DNA from: Enterocola sp045611845
GTDB lineage: Bacteria > Bacteroidota > Bacteroidia > Bacteroidales > Paludibacteraceae
Direction of reading: 5' to 3'
Assembly (NCBI GenBank): GCA_045611845.1
Contig: JAZKXZ010000013.1
Coordinates: 24,944 to 88,943 of the forward strand
DNA length: 64,000 bases
Shown here: one piece after another, positions 8,835 to 17,265 of the stretch
Layout: each line of letters begins with the position of its first letter
Numbering within the stretch: position 1 is the stretch's first letter
The notes under the pieces: generated by a model
Seen by the model: only the letters and a program-made list of their open reading frames with translations
Database searches by the model: none
What the model was told of the DNA's origin: nothing
Program-made: the position numbers and the translations under genes

Positions 8835-8842
8835 TATCTTTG
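8835..8842 (+). promoter_or_regulatory. Promoter -7 box for the ABC ATPase operon
   Basis: TATCTTTG matches TAnnTTTG and ends only 7 bases before the ATG at 8850. A start site at the usual distance would give a leader of zero to a few bases. Confidence 0.65.
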
Positions 8843-8849
8843 CACTATT

Positions 8850-9548
8850 ATGAGTTTACAAGTTCAGTCTGTAAATAAGAGCTACAACGACCAACAAGTG
8901 TTGTTCGATGTTTCTTTCAATGTAAAGAACGGTGAAATTGTTGGTTTTTTAGGACCAAATGGTGCAGGTAAGTCTTCTCTAATGAAGATTATGACCGGTT
9001 ATCTATATCCAGACAGTGGAAAAGTGTGGATAGATGATATTTGTGTTCAAGAAAAACGTTTGGAGGCTCAAAAACTAATTGGTTATTTGCCAGAACACAA
9101 TCCACTTTATCTAGATTTGTATGTAAAAGAATACTTAAATTTTACTGCAAAAATCTACAATCTTGGCGCAGAAAGGGAAGATAGAGTAGATGAAATGATA
9201 GAAAAATGTGGGCTTCAGGCAGAATTTAAAAAGAAAATAGGACAGCTGTCGAAAGGCTATCGCCAAAGAGTGGGTCTTGCTGCTTCTATGATACACAATC
9301 CACAAGTTTTAATTCTAGATGAGCCTACCACAGGTTTAGACCCAAACCAACTTGTAGAAATAAGAGAATTAATCAAAGACTTCGGAAAAGACAGAACTGT
9401 GCTTTTTAGCACACATATTATGCAAGAGGTGTCTGCTATTTGCGACCGCTTCTTGGTGCTTAAAAAAGGTGTTCTTGTGGCCGATAGACCTACAAATAAG
9501 ATTTCCACAGAAGAACTTGAAACATTATTTAGACAACTGACAAACTAA
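8850..9548 (+). CDS. ABC transporter ATP-binding protein (GldA/CcmA-like)
   Basis: 232 residues, a single nucleotide-binding domain: Walker A GPNGAGKSS at 35-43, signature LSKGYRQRVGLA, Walker B VLILDEP and switch STHI. The closest named family is the GldA-like ATPase of Bacteroidota, but this protein is shorter than GldA (about 300) and no permease is adjacent, so substrate and partner are unknown. The stop overlaps the ruvB start as TAATG, and the gene begins an operon with ruvB, a flippase and two small enzymes. Confidence 0.85.
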   Translation: MSLQVQSVNKSYNDQQVLFDVSFNVKNGEIVGFLGPNGAGKSSLMKIMTGYLYPDSGKVWIDDICVQEKRLEAQKLIGYLPEHNPLYLDLYVKEYLNFTAKIYNLGAEREDRVDEMIEKCGLQAEFKKKIGQLSKGYRQRVGLAASMIHNPQVLILDEPTTGLDPNQLVEIRELIKDFGKDRTVLFSTHIMQEVSAICDRFLVLKKGVLVADRPTNKISTEELETLFRQLTN

Positions 9549-10573
9549 TGACAGAAGATTTTGATATAAGAAGAAGCAGAAGCGAGCGCGAAAACGATTA
9601 TGAAAACGTGCTTCGTCCGCTAAGTTTCGACGACTTTAAAGGTCAGTCGGCTGTAGTGGAAAACTTGCGTGTGTTCGTAATGGCTGCTCGTATGCGTGGA
9701 GAAGCATTGGACCATGTGCTTTTGCATGGACCTCCAGGGCTTGGTAAAACCACCCTTTCAAATATTATAGCAAACGAACTTGGAGTAGGTTTTAAAATCA
9801 CTTCAGGACCTGTGCTAGACAAACCAGGTGATTTGGCAGGACTTCTTACAAGTCTTGAACCAAACGATGTGCTATTTATAGATGAAATTCATCGTTTAAG
9901 TCCTATTGTGGAAGAATATCTTTATTCTGCCATGGAAGACTATCGCATAGATATTATGATAGACAAAGGTCCTAGTGCTCGTAGCATTCAGATAGACTTA
10001 AATCCATTTACTCTTATTGGTGCAACCACACGTAGTGGATTGTTAACCAGTCCGTTAAGAGCACGTTTTGGCATAAATTGTCACCTAGAATACTACGACA
10101 ACGATGTTCTTACTTCCATTGTAAAACGTTCTTCTGCTATTCTAGACACTCCATGTCACGAAGATGCTGCAGTGGAGATTGCTCGCCGTAGTCGTGGTAC
10201 TCCTCGTATTGCTAATGCACTACTTCGCAGGGTGAGAGATTTTGCACAAGTGAAAGCGCAAGGTACTATTACAAAAGACATTGCGTGCTTTGGACTTGAA
10301 GCATTGAATATAGACAAACACGGTTTGGATGAAATCGACAACAAGATTTTGTCTGTGATTATTGATAAATTTTCTGGTGGTCCTGTGGGTATTTCTACCA
10401 TTGCTACTGCACTTGGCGAAGATGCAGGCACTATAGAGGAAGTTTACGAACCATTTTTAATAAAAGAAGGATTTTTAAAACGCACACCTCGTGGTAGGGA
10501 AGTTACAGATTTTGCCTATCAGCATTTGGGCAGAACAAGGTTTGGTGCTCCATACGAAAATCCTTTATTCTAA
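9548..10573 (+). CDS. ruvB: Holliday junction branch migration helicase RuvB
   Basis: 341 residues, full length. Walker A GPPGLGKTTL begins at 61 and Walker B is VLFIDEIHRL; sensor region GATTRSGLLTSPLRARFG and the C-terminal winged-helix end RTPRGREVTDFAYQHLG are present. It is the hexameric motor that drives Holliday junctions with RuvA. Translation is coupled to the ATPase upstream. ruvA and ruvC are not in the window. Confidence 0.99.
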   Translation: MTEDFDIRRSRSERENDYENVLRPLSFDDFKGQSAVVENLRVFVMAARMRGEALDHVLLHGPPGLGKTTLSNIIANELGVGFKITSGPVLDKPGDLAGLLTSLEPNDVLFIDEIHRLSPIVEEYLYSAMEDYRIDIMIDKGPSARSIQIDLNPFTLIGATTRSGLLTSPLRARFGINCHLEYYDNDVLTSIVKRSSAILDTPCHEDAAVEIARRSRGTPRIANALLRRVRDFAQVKAQGTITKDIACFGLEALNIDKHGLDEIDNKILSVIIDKFSGGPVGISTIATALGEDAGTIEEVYEPFLIKEGFLKRTPRGREVTDFAYQHLGRTRFGAPYENPLF

Positions 10574-10593
10574 AAAAAGATTGCGATAGAAAT

Positions 10594-12087
10594 ATGGCAA
10601 GTGAAATGAAAACATTGGCCAAAGAAACGGCCATTTACGGACTGAGCAGTATTTTAGGAAAGTTCCTAAATTGGTGCTTAGTACCACTTTATACATACGT
10701 ATTAACATCTTCGGCAGATTATGGTATTGTAGCAAACCTTTATGCGTGGACTGCGCTACTTCTTGTTATCCTTACCTACGGTATGGAAACAGGTTTATTC
10801 AGATTCCTAAATAAAGAAGGAAGAGATAAATCAGCTGTTTACCCTACCACAGTCATCTGTCTTTTTGTGTCGTCGCTCACATTTGTGGCATTGTGTGCGG
10901 GTTCTTTAAACGGAATTTCAACAGCCTTAGGCTATCCAGATCATCAAGAATATGTAATGATGCTTGCTGTGGTGGTGGCTATGGATGCTTTCGATAGCAT
11001 TCCGTTTGCATATTTGAGATACAAGAAAAGACCTATCAAATTTGCGGCACTAAAACTTCTTATGATTTTTGTAAACATAGTGATGAATATATTCTTCCTA
11101 GTTATTTGTCCTATGATTTACGAGTCTTCACCAGAGTCTATTGGTTGGTTCTACAATCCAAATTATGGGGTAGGATATGTGTTTGTGGCAAACCTTATTT
11201 CTACTTCAGTGGTTACACTGGCACTTATTCCTGTAGCATTGGAAGAAAAATTGAAGTTCGACCTTCATTTGCTAGAAGATATGCTTAAATATTCATTCCC
11301 ACTTCTTGCACTTGGTGTGGTGGGTATAATGAACCAAACTATAGACAAAATCCTTTATCCATTCCTATTAGAAGACCCTGAAGTAGCTACAGCTCAGCTT
11401 GGTATTTATGGCGCATGCTTCAAGGTGGCAATGGTAATGATGATGTTTACACAAGCGTTTCGCTATGCGTATGAGCCATTTGTATTTGCCAAAAACAAAG
11501 ACAAAGACTCAAAAGAAGTGTATGCCGATAGTATGAAATATTATGTAATTTCATCACTTCTTATTTGTCTGGGTATGATTTTTTACCTAGACTTCCTTAA
11601 GATTTTAATTCATGAAAGTTATTGGTCTGGACTTATTATTATTCCAGTAGTGTTGCTTTCATACCTATTTCAAGGCATTTATTTCAATCTATCTCTATGG
11701 TACAAACTTGTGGATAAAACCTATTTTGGTGCCATTATGAGCTCAATTGGTTTTGTTATAAATGTGGTGTTGCTTATAGTCCTTGTGCCACTTATGGGCT
11801 TTATGGGAGCAGCATTGGCATCGCTTGCTGCATATACCGTGATGATGATTATTTCATATTTCCTAGGCAACAAATACTTCCCTATAAATTACCCTTTGCT
11901 AAGTATGGCAAAATATTTTGGCATAGCCATTGCACTTGTGGGTATTTCATATTTGGTGGTTACACCATGGGGATGGTTAAATCATATAATAAGAACAATT
12001 TTGTTGGGAGTTTACCTATTCTATATGGTAAAAAATGACTTCCCACTAGCAAATTTACCTATAATCGGAAAATATTTTAAGAAATGA
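10594..12087 (+). CDS. Polysaccharide flippase (Wzx/MATE-like)
   Basis: 497 residues with 12 or more hydrophobic helices and the N-terminal pattern TAIYGLSSILGKFLNWCLVP seen in polysaccharide export proteins of Bacteroidota. It probably flips a lipid-linked sugar across the inner membrane. No glycosyltransferases are adjacent, so the substrate cannot be inferred. It follows ruvB by 20 bp and overlaps the DJ-1-like gene by 4 bp. This ruvB-flippase order is common in Bacteroidales. Confidence 0.88.
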   Translation: MASEMKTLAKETAIYGLSSILGKFLNWCLVPLYTYVLTSSADYGIVANLYAWTALLLVILTYGMETGLFRFLNKEGRDKSAVYPTTVICLFVSSLTFVALCAGSLNGISTALGYPDHQEYVMMLAVVVAMDAFDSIPFAYLRYKKRPIKFAALKLLMIFVNIVMNIFFLVICPMIYESSPESIGWFYNPNYGVGYVFVANLISTSVVTLALIPVALEEKLKFDLHLLEDMLKYSFPLLALGVVGIMNQTIDKILYPFLLEDPEVATAQLGIYGACFKVAMVMMMFTQAFRYAYEPFVFAKNKDKDSKEVYADSMKYYVISSLLICLGMIFYLDFLKILIHESYWSGLIIIPVVLLSYLFQGIYFNLSLWYKLVDKTYFGAIMSSIGFVINVVLLIVLVPLMGFMGAALASLAAYTVMMIISYFLGNKYFPINYPLLSMAKYFGIAIALVGISYLVVTPWGWLNHIIRTILLGVYLFYMVKNDFPLANLPIIGKYFKK

Positions 12088-12626
12088 AACATTATGTATT
12101 TTTAGCTAACGGCTTCGAAGATTTAGAAGCACTTAGCGTGATAGATATTATGCGTAGAGCAGGTTTAGATGTGGTTACAGTTTCTATCAACGACACTAAC
12201 GTGGTAACATCTGCTCACAATGTGCCTATGGTGGCAGATATTTTACTTGCAGAAGTAGATTTCACTACACAAGGTTATCTAATCCTGCCTGGTGGTATGC
12301 CTGGTACAACAAATCTTTGGGAATGTACAGCATTGTGTGAACAAGTAAAAGCGCACGCAGAAGCAGGACTTCCTGTGGCTGCTATTTGTGCTGCACCACT
12401 TATTTTTGGACGTTTAGGCATACTTGAAGGCAAAAATGCTACTTGCTATCCAGGTTTTGAAGGCGAACTAAAAGGTGCAAACTGCACTGCAGAAGGTGTT
12501 GTGAAAGCAGGAAACGTGATTACAGGTAAAGGTCCTGGCAAGTCTCCAGACTTTGCTTTCGCAATTGTAGCATCTCTTCTAGGCGAAGCTAAAGCAAACG
12601 AAATTTCATCAGCAATGCAATATTAA
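12084..12626 (+). CDS. DJ-1/PfpI family protein (ThiJ-like)
   Basis: 180 residues, a single DJ-1 domain. The nucleophile elbow AAICAAP carries Cys102, and an acidic residue at Glu12 (ANGFEDLEA) can support it, as in DJ-1/YajL proteins. The VITGKGPGKSPDFA segment near the C-terminus is also typical. These proteins act on oxidised or glycated targets or small aldehydes; the substrate here is not determinable. Its start overlaps the flippase stop by 4 bp. Confidence 0.88.
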   Translation: MKHYVFLANGFEDLEALSVIDIMRRAGLDVVTVSINDTNVVTSAHNVPMVADILLAEVDFTTQGYLILPGGMPGTTNLWECTALCEQVKAHAEAGLPVAAICAAPLIFGRLGILEGKNATCYPGFEGELKGANCTAEGVVKAGNVITGKGPGKSPDFAFAIVASLLGEAKANEISSAMQY

Positions 12627-12638
12627 AATTTAAAGATT

Positions 12639-13082
12639 ATGACACGTCAAGAAGCAGTAGATAAAGCAGTTAAATATTTTGAAGAAGGTTATGCATGTTC
12701 TCAATCTATACTTTTAGCATTTGCAGAAGAACTAAAACTAGACCCTAGAGTAGCAAAACTTATTTCTGGCACATTTGGTGGCGGTATGGGTCGCCTACGT
12801 GGCAAATGTGGTGCCCTTACAGGTTCTTTCATGGTGCTTGGCCTTGCGCAAGGCTACGAAGATCCAAAAGACATGGATAGCAAAATGGAAGCCTACAAAA
12901 AAGTGCGTGAACTAAACAAAAAGCTTGAAGACGAATACGGAACAAGCAATTGCAACGAGCTTCTAATCAAATACTCAAAACCAGAAAACGTACAAGCCCG
13001 CTCACACCACAAAGACATCTGCTGGCGCCTTGTAGCCTCAGCCACCGGAAATGTCTGGGATATGCTAAATGCAGAGAAGTAA
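12639..13082 (+). CDS. C_GCAxxG_C_C family protein
   Basis: 147 residues. The pattern that names the family is visible: Cys20 in EGYACSQS, GGGMG at 47-51, Cys57 followed by GALTG, and further cysteines in TSNCNELL and HHKDICW. The conserved cysteines suggest a metal or redox cofactor, but the function is unknown. It is the last gene of the operon that starts at the ABC ATPase and is followed by a strong terminator. Confidence 0.85.
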   Translation: MTRQEAVDKAVKYFEEGYACSQSILLAFAEELKLDPRVAKLISGTFGGGMGRLRGKCGALTGSFMVLGLAQGYEDPKDMDSKMEAYKKVRELNKKLEDEYGTSNCNELLIKYSKPENVQARSHHKDICWRLVASATGNVWDMLNAEK

Positions 13083-13100
13083 ATATATTTCAAAAAATAG

Positions 13101-13140
13101 AAATAGTGCTATTTGATTCGTCAAGTAGCACTATTTTTTT
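13101..13140 (+). terminator. Operon terminator with UUCG tetraloop
   Basis: Arms 13101-13116 and 13121-13136 give a 16-bp stem with one G-U pair closing a TTCG loop, followed by a T-run. It ends the operon running from the ABC ATPase. Confidence 0.93.
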
Positions 13141-13168
13141 GTATGGGGAGGTCACCTGGTGGTGAGTG

Positions 13169-13588
13169 TTATTGCAACATGGTTTGAATGGCTTCTTGTA
13201 GTGCGATGTCGCCGCTTAATACGCCTACCACTAGGGCAAATCCGCCTAACAGTATTGAAAATACAATGATTAGTACTATGAAGGCGATGAATGCAGCGAA
13301 AAGGCCAAAGAGTAGGAGTAGGCATCCTGATAAGCACCCTTTTGAGTAACTTTTAGTCTTTGGTTTAATGTCTGCGTTAGGGTCCACATTATAAATGCTA
13401 CCATCTTCTACAGGAAGGATAATCCACATTAAAGTATAAACAAGGATAGTCCAAGGTCCTGAGCACAATGTAATAAGAACCCAAAGTATTCTTATTATGC
13501 TTGCATCTAGGTTAAAATAACATCCCAAACCACTAGAAACACCGCCTAGTAATTTGTTACTTGAATCACGAAATAATATCTTTTCCAT
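13169..13588 (-). CDS. PspC domain membrane protein
   Basis: 139 residues. The first 60 form a PspC domain (KLLGGVSSGLGCYFNLDASI) with membrane helices near 33-58; a second hydrophobic region spans about 88-130. PspC proteins sense or respond to envelope stress; no pspA or pspB is nearby. The gene is 48 bp downstream of the preceding lipoprotein gene, a larger gap than elsewhere in this run, so it may have its own promoter, although no TAnnTTTG box was seen. Confidence 0.85.
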   Translation of the reverse strand: MEKILFRDSSNKLLGGVSSGLGCYFNLDASIIRILWVLITLCSGPWTILVYTLMWIILPVEDGSIYNVDPNADIKPKTKSYSKGCLSGCLLLLFGLFAAFIAFIVLIIVFSILLGGFALVVGVLSGDIALQEAIQTMLQ

Positions 13589-13636
13589 ACAATTTTGTTT
13601 ATTTGGGGAATCAATTAAAAGATGTAGTTCAAGTCT

Positions 13637-13903
13637 CTATTCACATGGGGTTTCCCATGGACGTACACATTTTTGTAATTTTTCGCACCAGATGTAGCCG
13701 GCAGAAGGAATGCAGCCGTGCTCGTCGCGGTCGCCACCTAGGAGAGGGCGGTTTATAAGTGTGTCTGCTAGCGCAGTGGTATCTGCCATAGCAGTAGTAT
13801 CAGTGGCAGCACTTGAAGCAGCTTCCGCATTTGTACTGTTTTTTGTGGTGCAACATGCTATTAGCATTGATGTTGCTGCTATGGTGAATAAAATCTTTTT
13901 CAT
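13637..13903 (-). CDS. Small cysteine-rich lipoprotein
   Basis: 88 residues. The signal peptide ends LIAC with Cys17 as the likely lipidation site. An Ala/Thr/Asp-rich spacer (about 20-50) leads to a compact C-terminal motif GCIPSAGYIWCEKLQKCVRP with four cysteines spaced as if forming disulfides. Similar GC-x-SAGY-x-W tails occur in other Bacteroidota proteins of unknown function. Its ATG overlaps the maf stop (ATGA), which supports this start. Confidence 0.75.
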   Translation of the reverse strand: MKKILFTIAATSMLIACCTTKNSTNAEAASSAATDTTAMADTTALADTLINRPLLGGDRDEHGCIPSAGYIWCEKLQKCVRPWETPCE

Positions 13904-14487
13904 AAGTCTAATGTAAATGTTTTTAGTTCATCGTATAGGCGTTTCACTGGTAGTCCCATCACATTGAAGTATGAGCCTACAATCTTTTCTATGCCTATGT
14001 AGCCAATCCACTCTTGCACGCCGTATGAGCCTGCTTTGTCGAATGGTTTGTATTTTTCTATGTAATAGTTTATTTCTTCGTTGGTAAGTGTGCTAAAGTG
14101 TACTTCGGTGCTAGAGTAAAACTCCACGCATTTTTCTTTGCTAAAGATGCACACTGCGGTGATAACTTCGTGCACGCGGCCAGAAAGCGAGCGTATCATT
14201 GAAAACGCCTCATCGTAAGACTTTGGTTTGCCAATTATATTATCGTCTAATATCACCACAGTGTCTGCAGTAATGGCAATGGTCTTGTCTTCTAGAAAAG
14301 GTTTGTATGCATCAGCCTTTGCTTTGCAGATATATTGCACCGCATCTGCGCCTTTTAATCTAGCAGGAAAACTCTCGTCGGCATCCACAGTGCAAGTGCT
14401 AAACTCCACGTCTAGCCCTTTAAGCAATTCTCTGCGACGAGGCGATTGCGATGCAAGTATAAGTTTATATCCCTTTAAATCAAGCAT
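13900..14487 (-). CDS. maf: Maf-type nucleoside triphosphate pyrophosphatase
   Basis: 195 residues. SQSPRRRELL near residue 14, ITADTVVILDD and the QEWIGYIGIEKI/GSYFNVMGLPV region are hallmarks of Maf house-cleaning enzymes. The YhdE-like form hydrolyses dTTP and UTP, and modified nucleotides. In many Bacteroidota this gene follows the KdsC-like phosphatase and the UbiA gene, as here. It overlaps the UbiA gene by 8 bp and the lipoprotein gene by 4 bp. Confidence 0.93.
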   Translation of the reverse strand: MLDLKGYKLILASQSPRRRELLKGLDVEFSTCTVDADESFPARLKGADAVQYICKAKADAYKPFLEDKTIAITADTVVILDDNIIGKPKSYDEAFSMIRSLSGRVHEVITAVCIFSKEKCVEFYSSTEVHFSTLTNEEINYYIEKYKPFDKAGSYGVQEWIGYIGIEKIVGSYFNVMGLPVKRLYDELKTFTLDL

Positions 14488-15445
14488 TGAGAATGTATGA
14501 ATAGTTTAGTATAAACAAATAACCTACTACAGCAGCATATAGAGTGCCAATAAGCATAATAAACTTAACAAAGGTGCTTATTTGTCTCCAGTCTCTTCTT
14601 TTTGCAGCTTTGCCAATCCAGAAAATAAGGATAATGCAAGGCACAAGTATGCCGAAGATATAGTATTTTGTAGTGATATTGTCTGTGCTGAATGGGTTTA
14701 GGTAGAAACAGAAATAACCCACAATTAGTGTGCTAATAAGTGTTACTATTGTAAGCACTACTTTAGTGGTGTTTATGCCAAGTACAATAGGAAGGCTATG
14801 GCATTCCATCTCTCTGTCGCCCTCTATGTCTTCCACATCTTTTACCACTTCTCTAATAAAGGTGAATAGGAAGGCAAACAAACCAAATGCTGCAAACCAA
14901 CCATATATCTCGCCCAATATGCCTGTGTTGTAAAGAAGTGCGCCGTATTTGTTTTCTAGACTAATGGCAGCCAAATAACTGCATGCGAAAACAGATAGGA
15001 AAGAGCAAAGCGAAATAACAAGGTTTCCTAAAAGGAAGACACGTTTGTAGCTAGATGAATAGAACCATAGCATACCAGAAATCACAGCAAACAAAATAGC
15101 AATGTTTAGTTTGCCTAAAATAATGGCAAGCGCTATACCACATGCTATGCCCACGGCAAAACAAATTTGAAATGCCCAGCCAGCTGCATTACGTGAAATA
15201 GTATTGCCTACAATCACCTTTGTAGGTTTGTTTATTTGGTCTATTTTGGTGTCGAAATAGTCGTTTACTATATAACCACCTGCTGCAATAAATAGGGTAG
15301 CACCAAGTAGAAGTCCAAAGATTGGATATTCGTATGGTAGTGCAATGGTGTATTTTGCTAGTATTGGTTTAAGCACTCCAAAAAACATTAGTGTTTGAAG
15401 TACTGCAAGGAATAATAAGTTTTTCCAACGAATTAATTGTAACAT
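14480..15445 (-). CDS. UbiA family prenyltransferase
   Basis: 321 residues with eight or so membrane helices. Both Asp-rich motifs are visible: NDYFDTKID at 61-69 and DVEDIEGDRE near 222. Bacteroidota homologues are often annotated as geranylgeranylglycerol-phosphate geranylgeranyltransferase. The true substrate is uncertain; a role in menaquinone synthesis is an alternative, though MenA usually sits elsewhere. The gene lies between kdsC-like and maf in a nearly gapless run. Confidence 0.85.
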   Translation of the reverse strand: MLQLIRWKNLLFLAVLQTLMFFGVLKPILAKYTIALPYEYPIFGLLLGATLFIAAGGYIVNDYFDTKIDQINKPTKVIVGNTISRNAAGWAFQICFAVGIACGIALAIILGKLNIAILFAVISGMLWFYSSSYKRVFLLGNLVISLCSFLSVFACSYLAAISLENKYGALLYNTGILGEIYGWFAAFGLFAFLFTFIREVVKDVEDIEGDREMECHSLPIVLGINTTKVVLTIVTLISTLIVGYFCFYLNPFSTDNITTKYYIFGILVPCIILIFWIGKAAKRRDWRQISTFVKFIMLIGTLYAAVVGYLFILNYSYILNA

Positions 15446-15449
15446 AATT

Positions 15450-15980
15450 TTACCAAATTGTAGCCTCGTCGTCGCGAAGCCAGTTGTCTTGAGCTTTTAA
15501 TACTTGTTCTATCACATCGCGAGCGCAACCCTCGCCACCTTTGCAGTGAGAAATATATTTAGAGATTTCTTTTATCTCTGGAGCCGCATCTGCAGGGCAA
15601 CATGGCACACCAACCATTTTCATAACTTTAAGGTCTGGAATATCATCGCCCATGTAAAGCACATTTTCTGGGTTTAGATTGTATTTTTCCATTAGAGCAT
15701 TAAACTCCACAATCTTGTTGTGACAGCCCAAATAAATATCATCTGTGATGCCAAGTGCAGCAAATCTGCTTCTTAAATATTCGGTGTTGGCACCTGTAAT
15801 AATTGCAATCTTGTAACCAAGTTTGCTTGCCAGATGTAGTGCGTATCCGTCTTTTACATTTCCGGTGCGGATAGGTAGTCCTGTTTCTGAATTTAGGTTC
15901 ATAACGTTGCTACTAAGCACGCCGTCTACGTCGAAAATAAACACTTTTATATCTTGTAAAAGTTCCTTAAAGTTTTTCAT
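15450..15980 (-). CDS. HAD phosphatase, KDO-8-phosphate phosphatase type (KdsC-like)
   Basis: 176 residues from the ATG at 15980; a longer frame starts at 16037 but those extra residues would lie inside the DUF2520 gene and do not resemble the family. The HAD motif is FDVDGVLSS with Asp17 and Asp19, and YMGDDIPDL supplies the C-terminal metal ligands. KdsC releases phosphate from KDO-8-P in LPS core synthesis. The length and lack of a cap domain fit KdsC. The KGGEGCARDVIE end is also family-like. Confidence 0.88.
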   Translation of the reverse strand: MKNFKELLQDIKVFIFDVDGVLSSNVMNLNSETGLPIRTGNVKDGYALHLASKLGYKIAIITGANTEYLRSRFAALGITDDIYLGCHNKIVEFNALMEKYNLNPENVLYMGDDIPDLKVMKMVGVPCCPADAAPEIKEISKYISHCKGGEGCARDVIEQVLKAQDNWLRDDEATIW

Positions 15981-16734
15981 CTTGGATGCTTTCTGTGATA
16001 AGTTTGTATATCTGTTTTTCTCTTCCTTCAAGTGCATTTAGTTGCTTTTCTATTACCTTACTATCGCGTCTAATTGCAGGGCCTGTTTGCGCTTTTCTAG
16101 GGTGGAGAACTTTAATTTTTTCTGTGGTTTCTGTTATGAGCGGAAGCATGTCGTCGAAGCTAAGACCTGCCTTTTCTAGTATGTCTGATGCTATGCTATA
16201 AAGGTGGTTTGAAAAGTTGCAAGCAAACACTGCAGCTAGGTGCACGTGTGCTCTATTTTCTGAGTTTACCTGCTTTGCTCTGTCTGAAAATGCATTTGCG
16301 AATTGTAGTAATCTACTTATATTGTCTTCGTTGTTCGCTTCTATATAAACGGGGATTTCTTTAAAGTTTACGTTCTTTTGTTTTGAGAATGTTTGCAGTG
16401 GGTAGAGTATGCCAATGTTGGCAGAGAAATCCTTTAAAATTTCCATAGAAACACTGCCGGCAGTGTGCACTACAAGGGCATTTTCTGGAAGAGTAAAAGT
16501 AGTGAGTGCAGAGACTATAGCATCGTCTTTTACACTCACAATATATAGGTCTGCTTCTTTGTTTAGCTCGCCTTCAGAGCTGGTGAAAGGAACGCCAAGT
16601 AGGGTGCCAAGTGCGCGCGCAGATTCTTCTGTTCTACTCACAATTTGTAGTATCTGAAAACCTGCAGTTTTTATGGCTTTACCAAGGTGGGTTGCCACAT
16701 TACCAGCACCTATTATGACTACCTTTTGTATCAT
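15967..16734 (-). CDS. Rossmann-fold DUF2520 protein
   Basis: 255 residues. The N-terminal NAD(P)-binding motif is VVIIGAGNVATHLG, followed by VHTAGSVSMEIL and YPLQTFSK. A helical C-terminal DUF2520 domain contains NHLYSIASDILEKAGL and HPRKAQTGPAIRRD. It resembles pyrroline-5-carboxylate reductase or ketopantoate reductase in fold, but its substrate is unknown. It overlaps the nitroreductase gene by one base and the KdsC-like gene by 14. Confidence 0.85.
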   Translation of the reverse strand: MIQKVVIIGAGNVATHLGKAIKTAGFQILQIVSRTEESARALGTLLGVPFTSSEGELNKEADLYIVSVKDDAIVSALTTFTLPENALVVHTAGSVSMEILKDFSANIGILYPLQTFSKQKNVNFKEIPVYIEANNEDNISRLLQFANAFSDRAKQVNSENRAHVHLAAVFACNFSNHLYSIASDILEKAGLSFDDMLPLITETTEKIKVLHPRKAQTGPAIRRDSKVIEKQLNALEGREKQIYKLITESIQDEKL

Positions 16735-17264
16735 TAAAATTTACCTGTGTGGATTTTTTCAAATTGAAGTTTTTCTTCGTTAAATGGCTTGCGTTCCATG
16801 CCTTTGTAGCCAATACCAATGATGCATTCTACTGCATATTTTTCTGGTATGCCAAGAAGTTCTTTGATGGTGTCTTCTGCCATAGTGCCTTCTTCCACAC
16901 CAGCGCGTTTTCTAATTTGGCACCAGCAGCTACCAAGACCAAGGTCTTCCACTGTAAGTTGAATATTGAACGCTGCCACTGAACAGTCTTCTACCCAAAC
17001 GTCGCTCTTTTCTGTGTCGGCAATAATCACGATAGAAAGTGGAGCTTCTGCTAGAAATGCACCGCCAAATGGTTTGCATTTAGACATTTTCTCTTGCATT
17101 TCTTTATCTGTAACCACGATGAACTCCCATGGGTTTAGGCTTTTGCCTGCAGGAGACATAAGGGCATTTCTTAGAATTGCATCTATTTTTTCTTGTTCTA
17201 CAGCTTGTTCTGTAAATTTTCTGTGACTTCTGCGTACTTGCAGTAATTTATACATTGATTCCAT
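16734..17264 (-). CDS. Nitroreductase family protein
   Basis: 176 residues. The FMN-binding pattern RRSHRKF near the N-terminus, SPAGKSLNPWEFIVV, and the glycine-rich GLGSCW and ECIIGIGYKG segments identify an NfsB/NOX-like flavoprotein. Such enzymes reduce quinones, nitro groups or similar acceptors with NAD(P)H. The physiological substrate is unknown. An internal Met (MYKLL) is a possible alternative start. Confidence 0.88.
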   Translation of the reverse strand: MESMYKLLQVRRSHRKFTEQAVEQEKIDAILRNALMSPAGKSLNPWEFIVVTDKEMQEKMSKCKPFGGAFLAEAPLSIVIIADTEKSDVWVEDCSVAAFNIQLTVEDLGLGSCWCQIRKRAGVEEGTMAEDTIKELLGIPEKYAVECIIGIGYKGMERKPFNEEKLQFEKIHTGKF

Positions 17265-17265
17265 A

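Noticed and set aside
15981..16037. N-terminal extension of the KdsC-like gene
   Set aside because: It lies within the DUF2520 coding end and does not match KdsC; the ATG at 15980 gives normal length.
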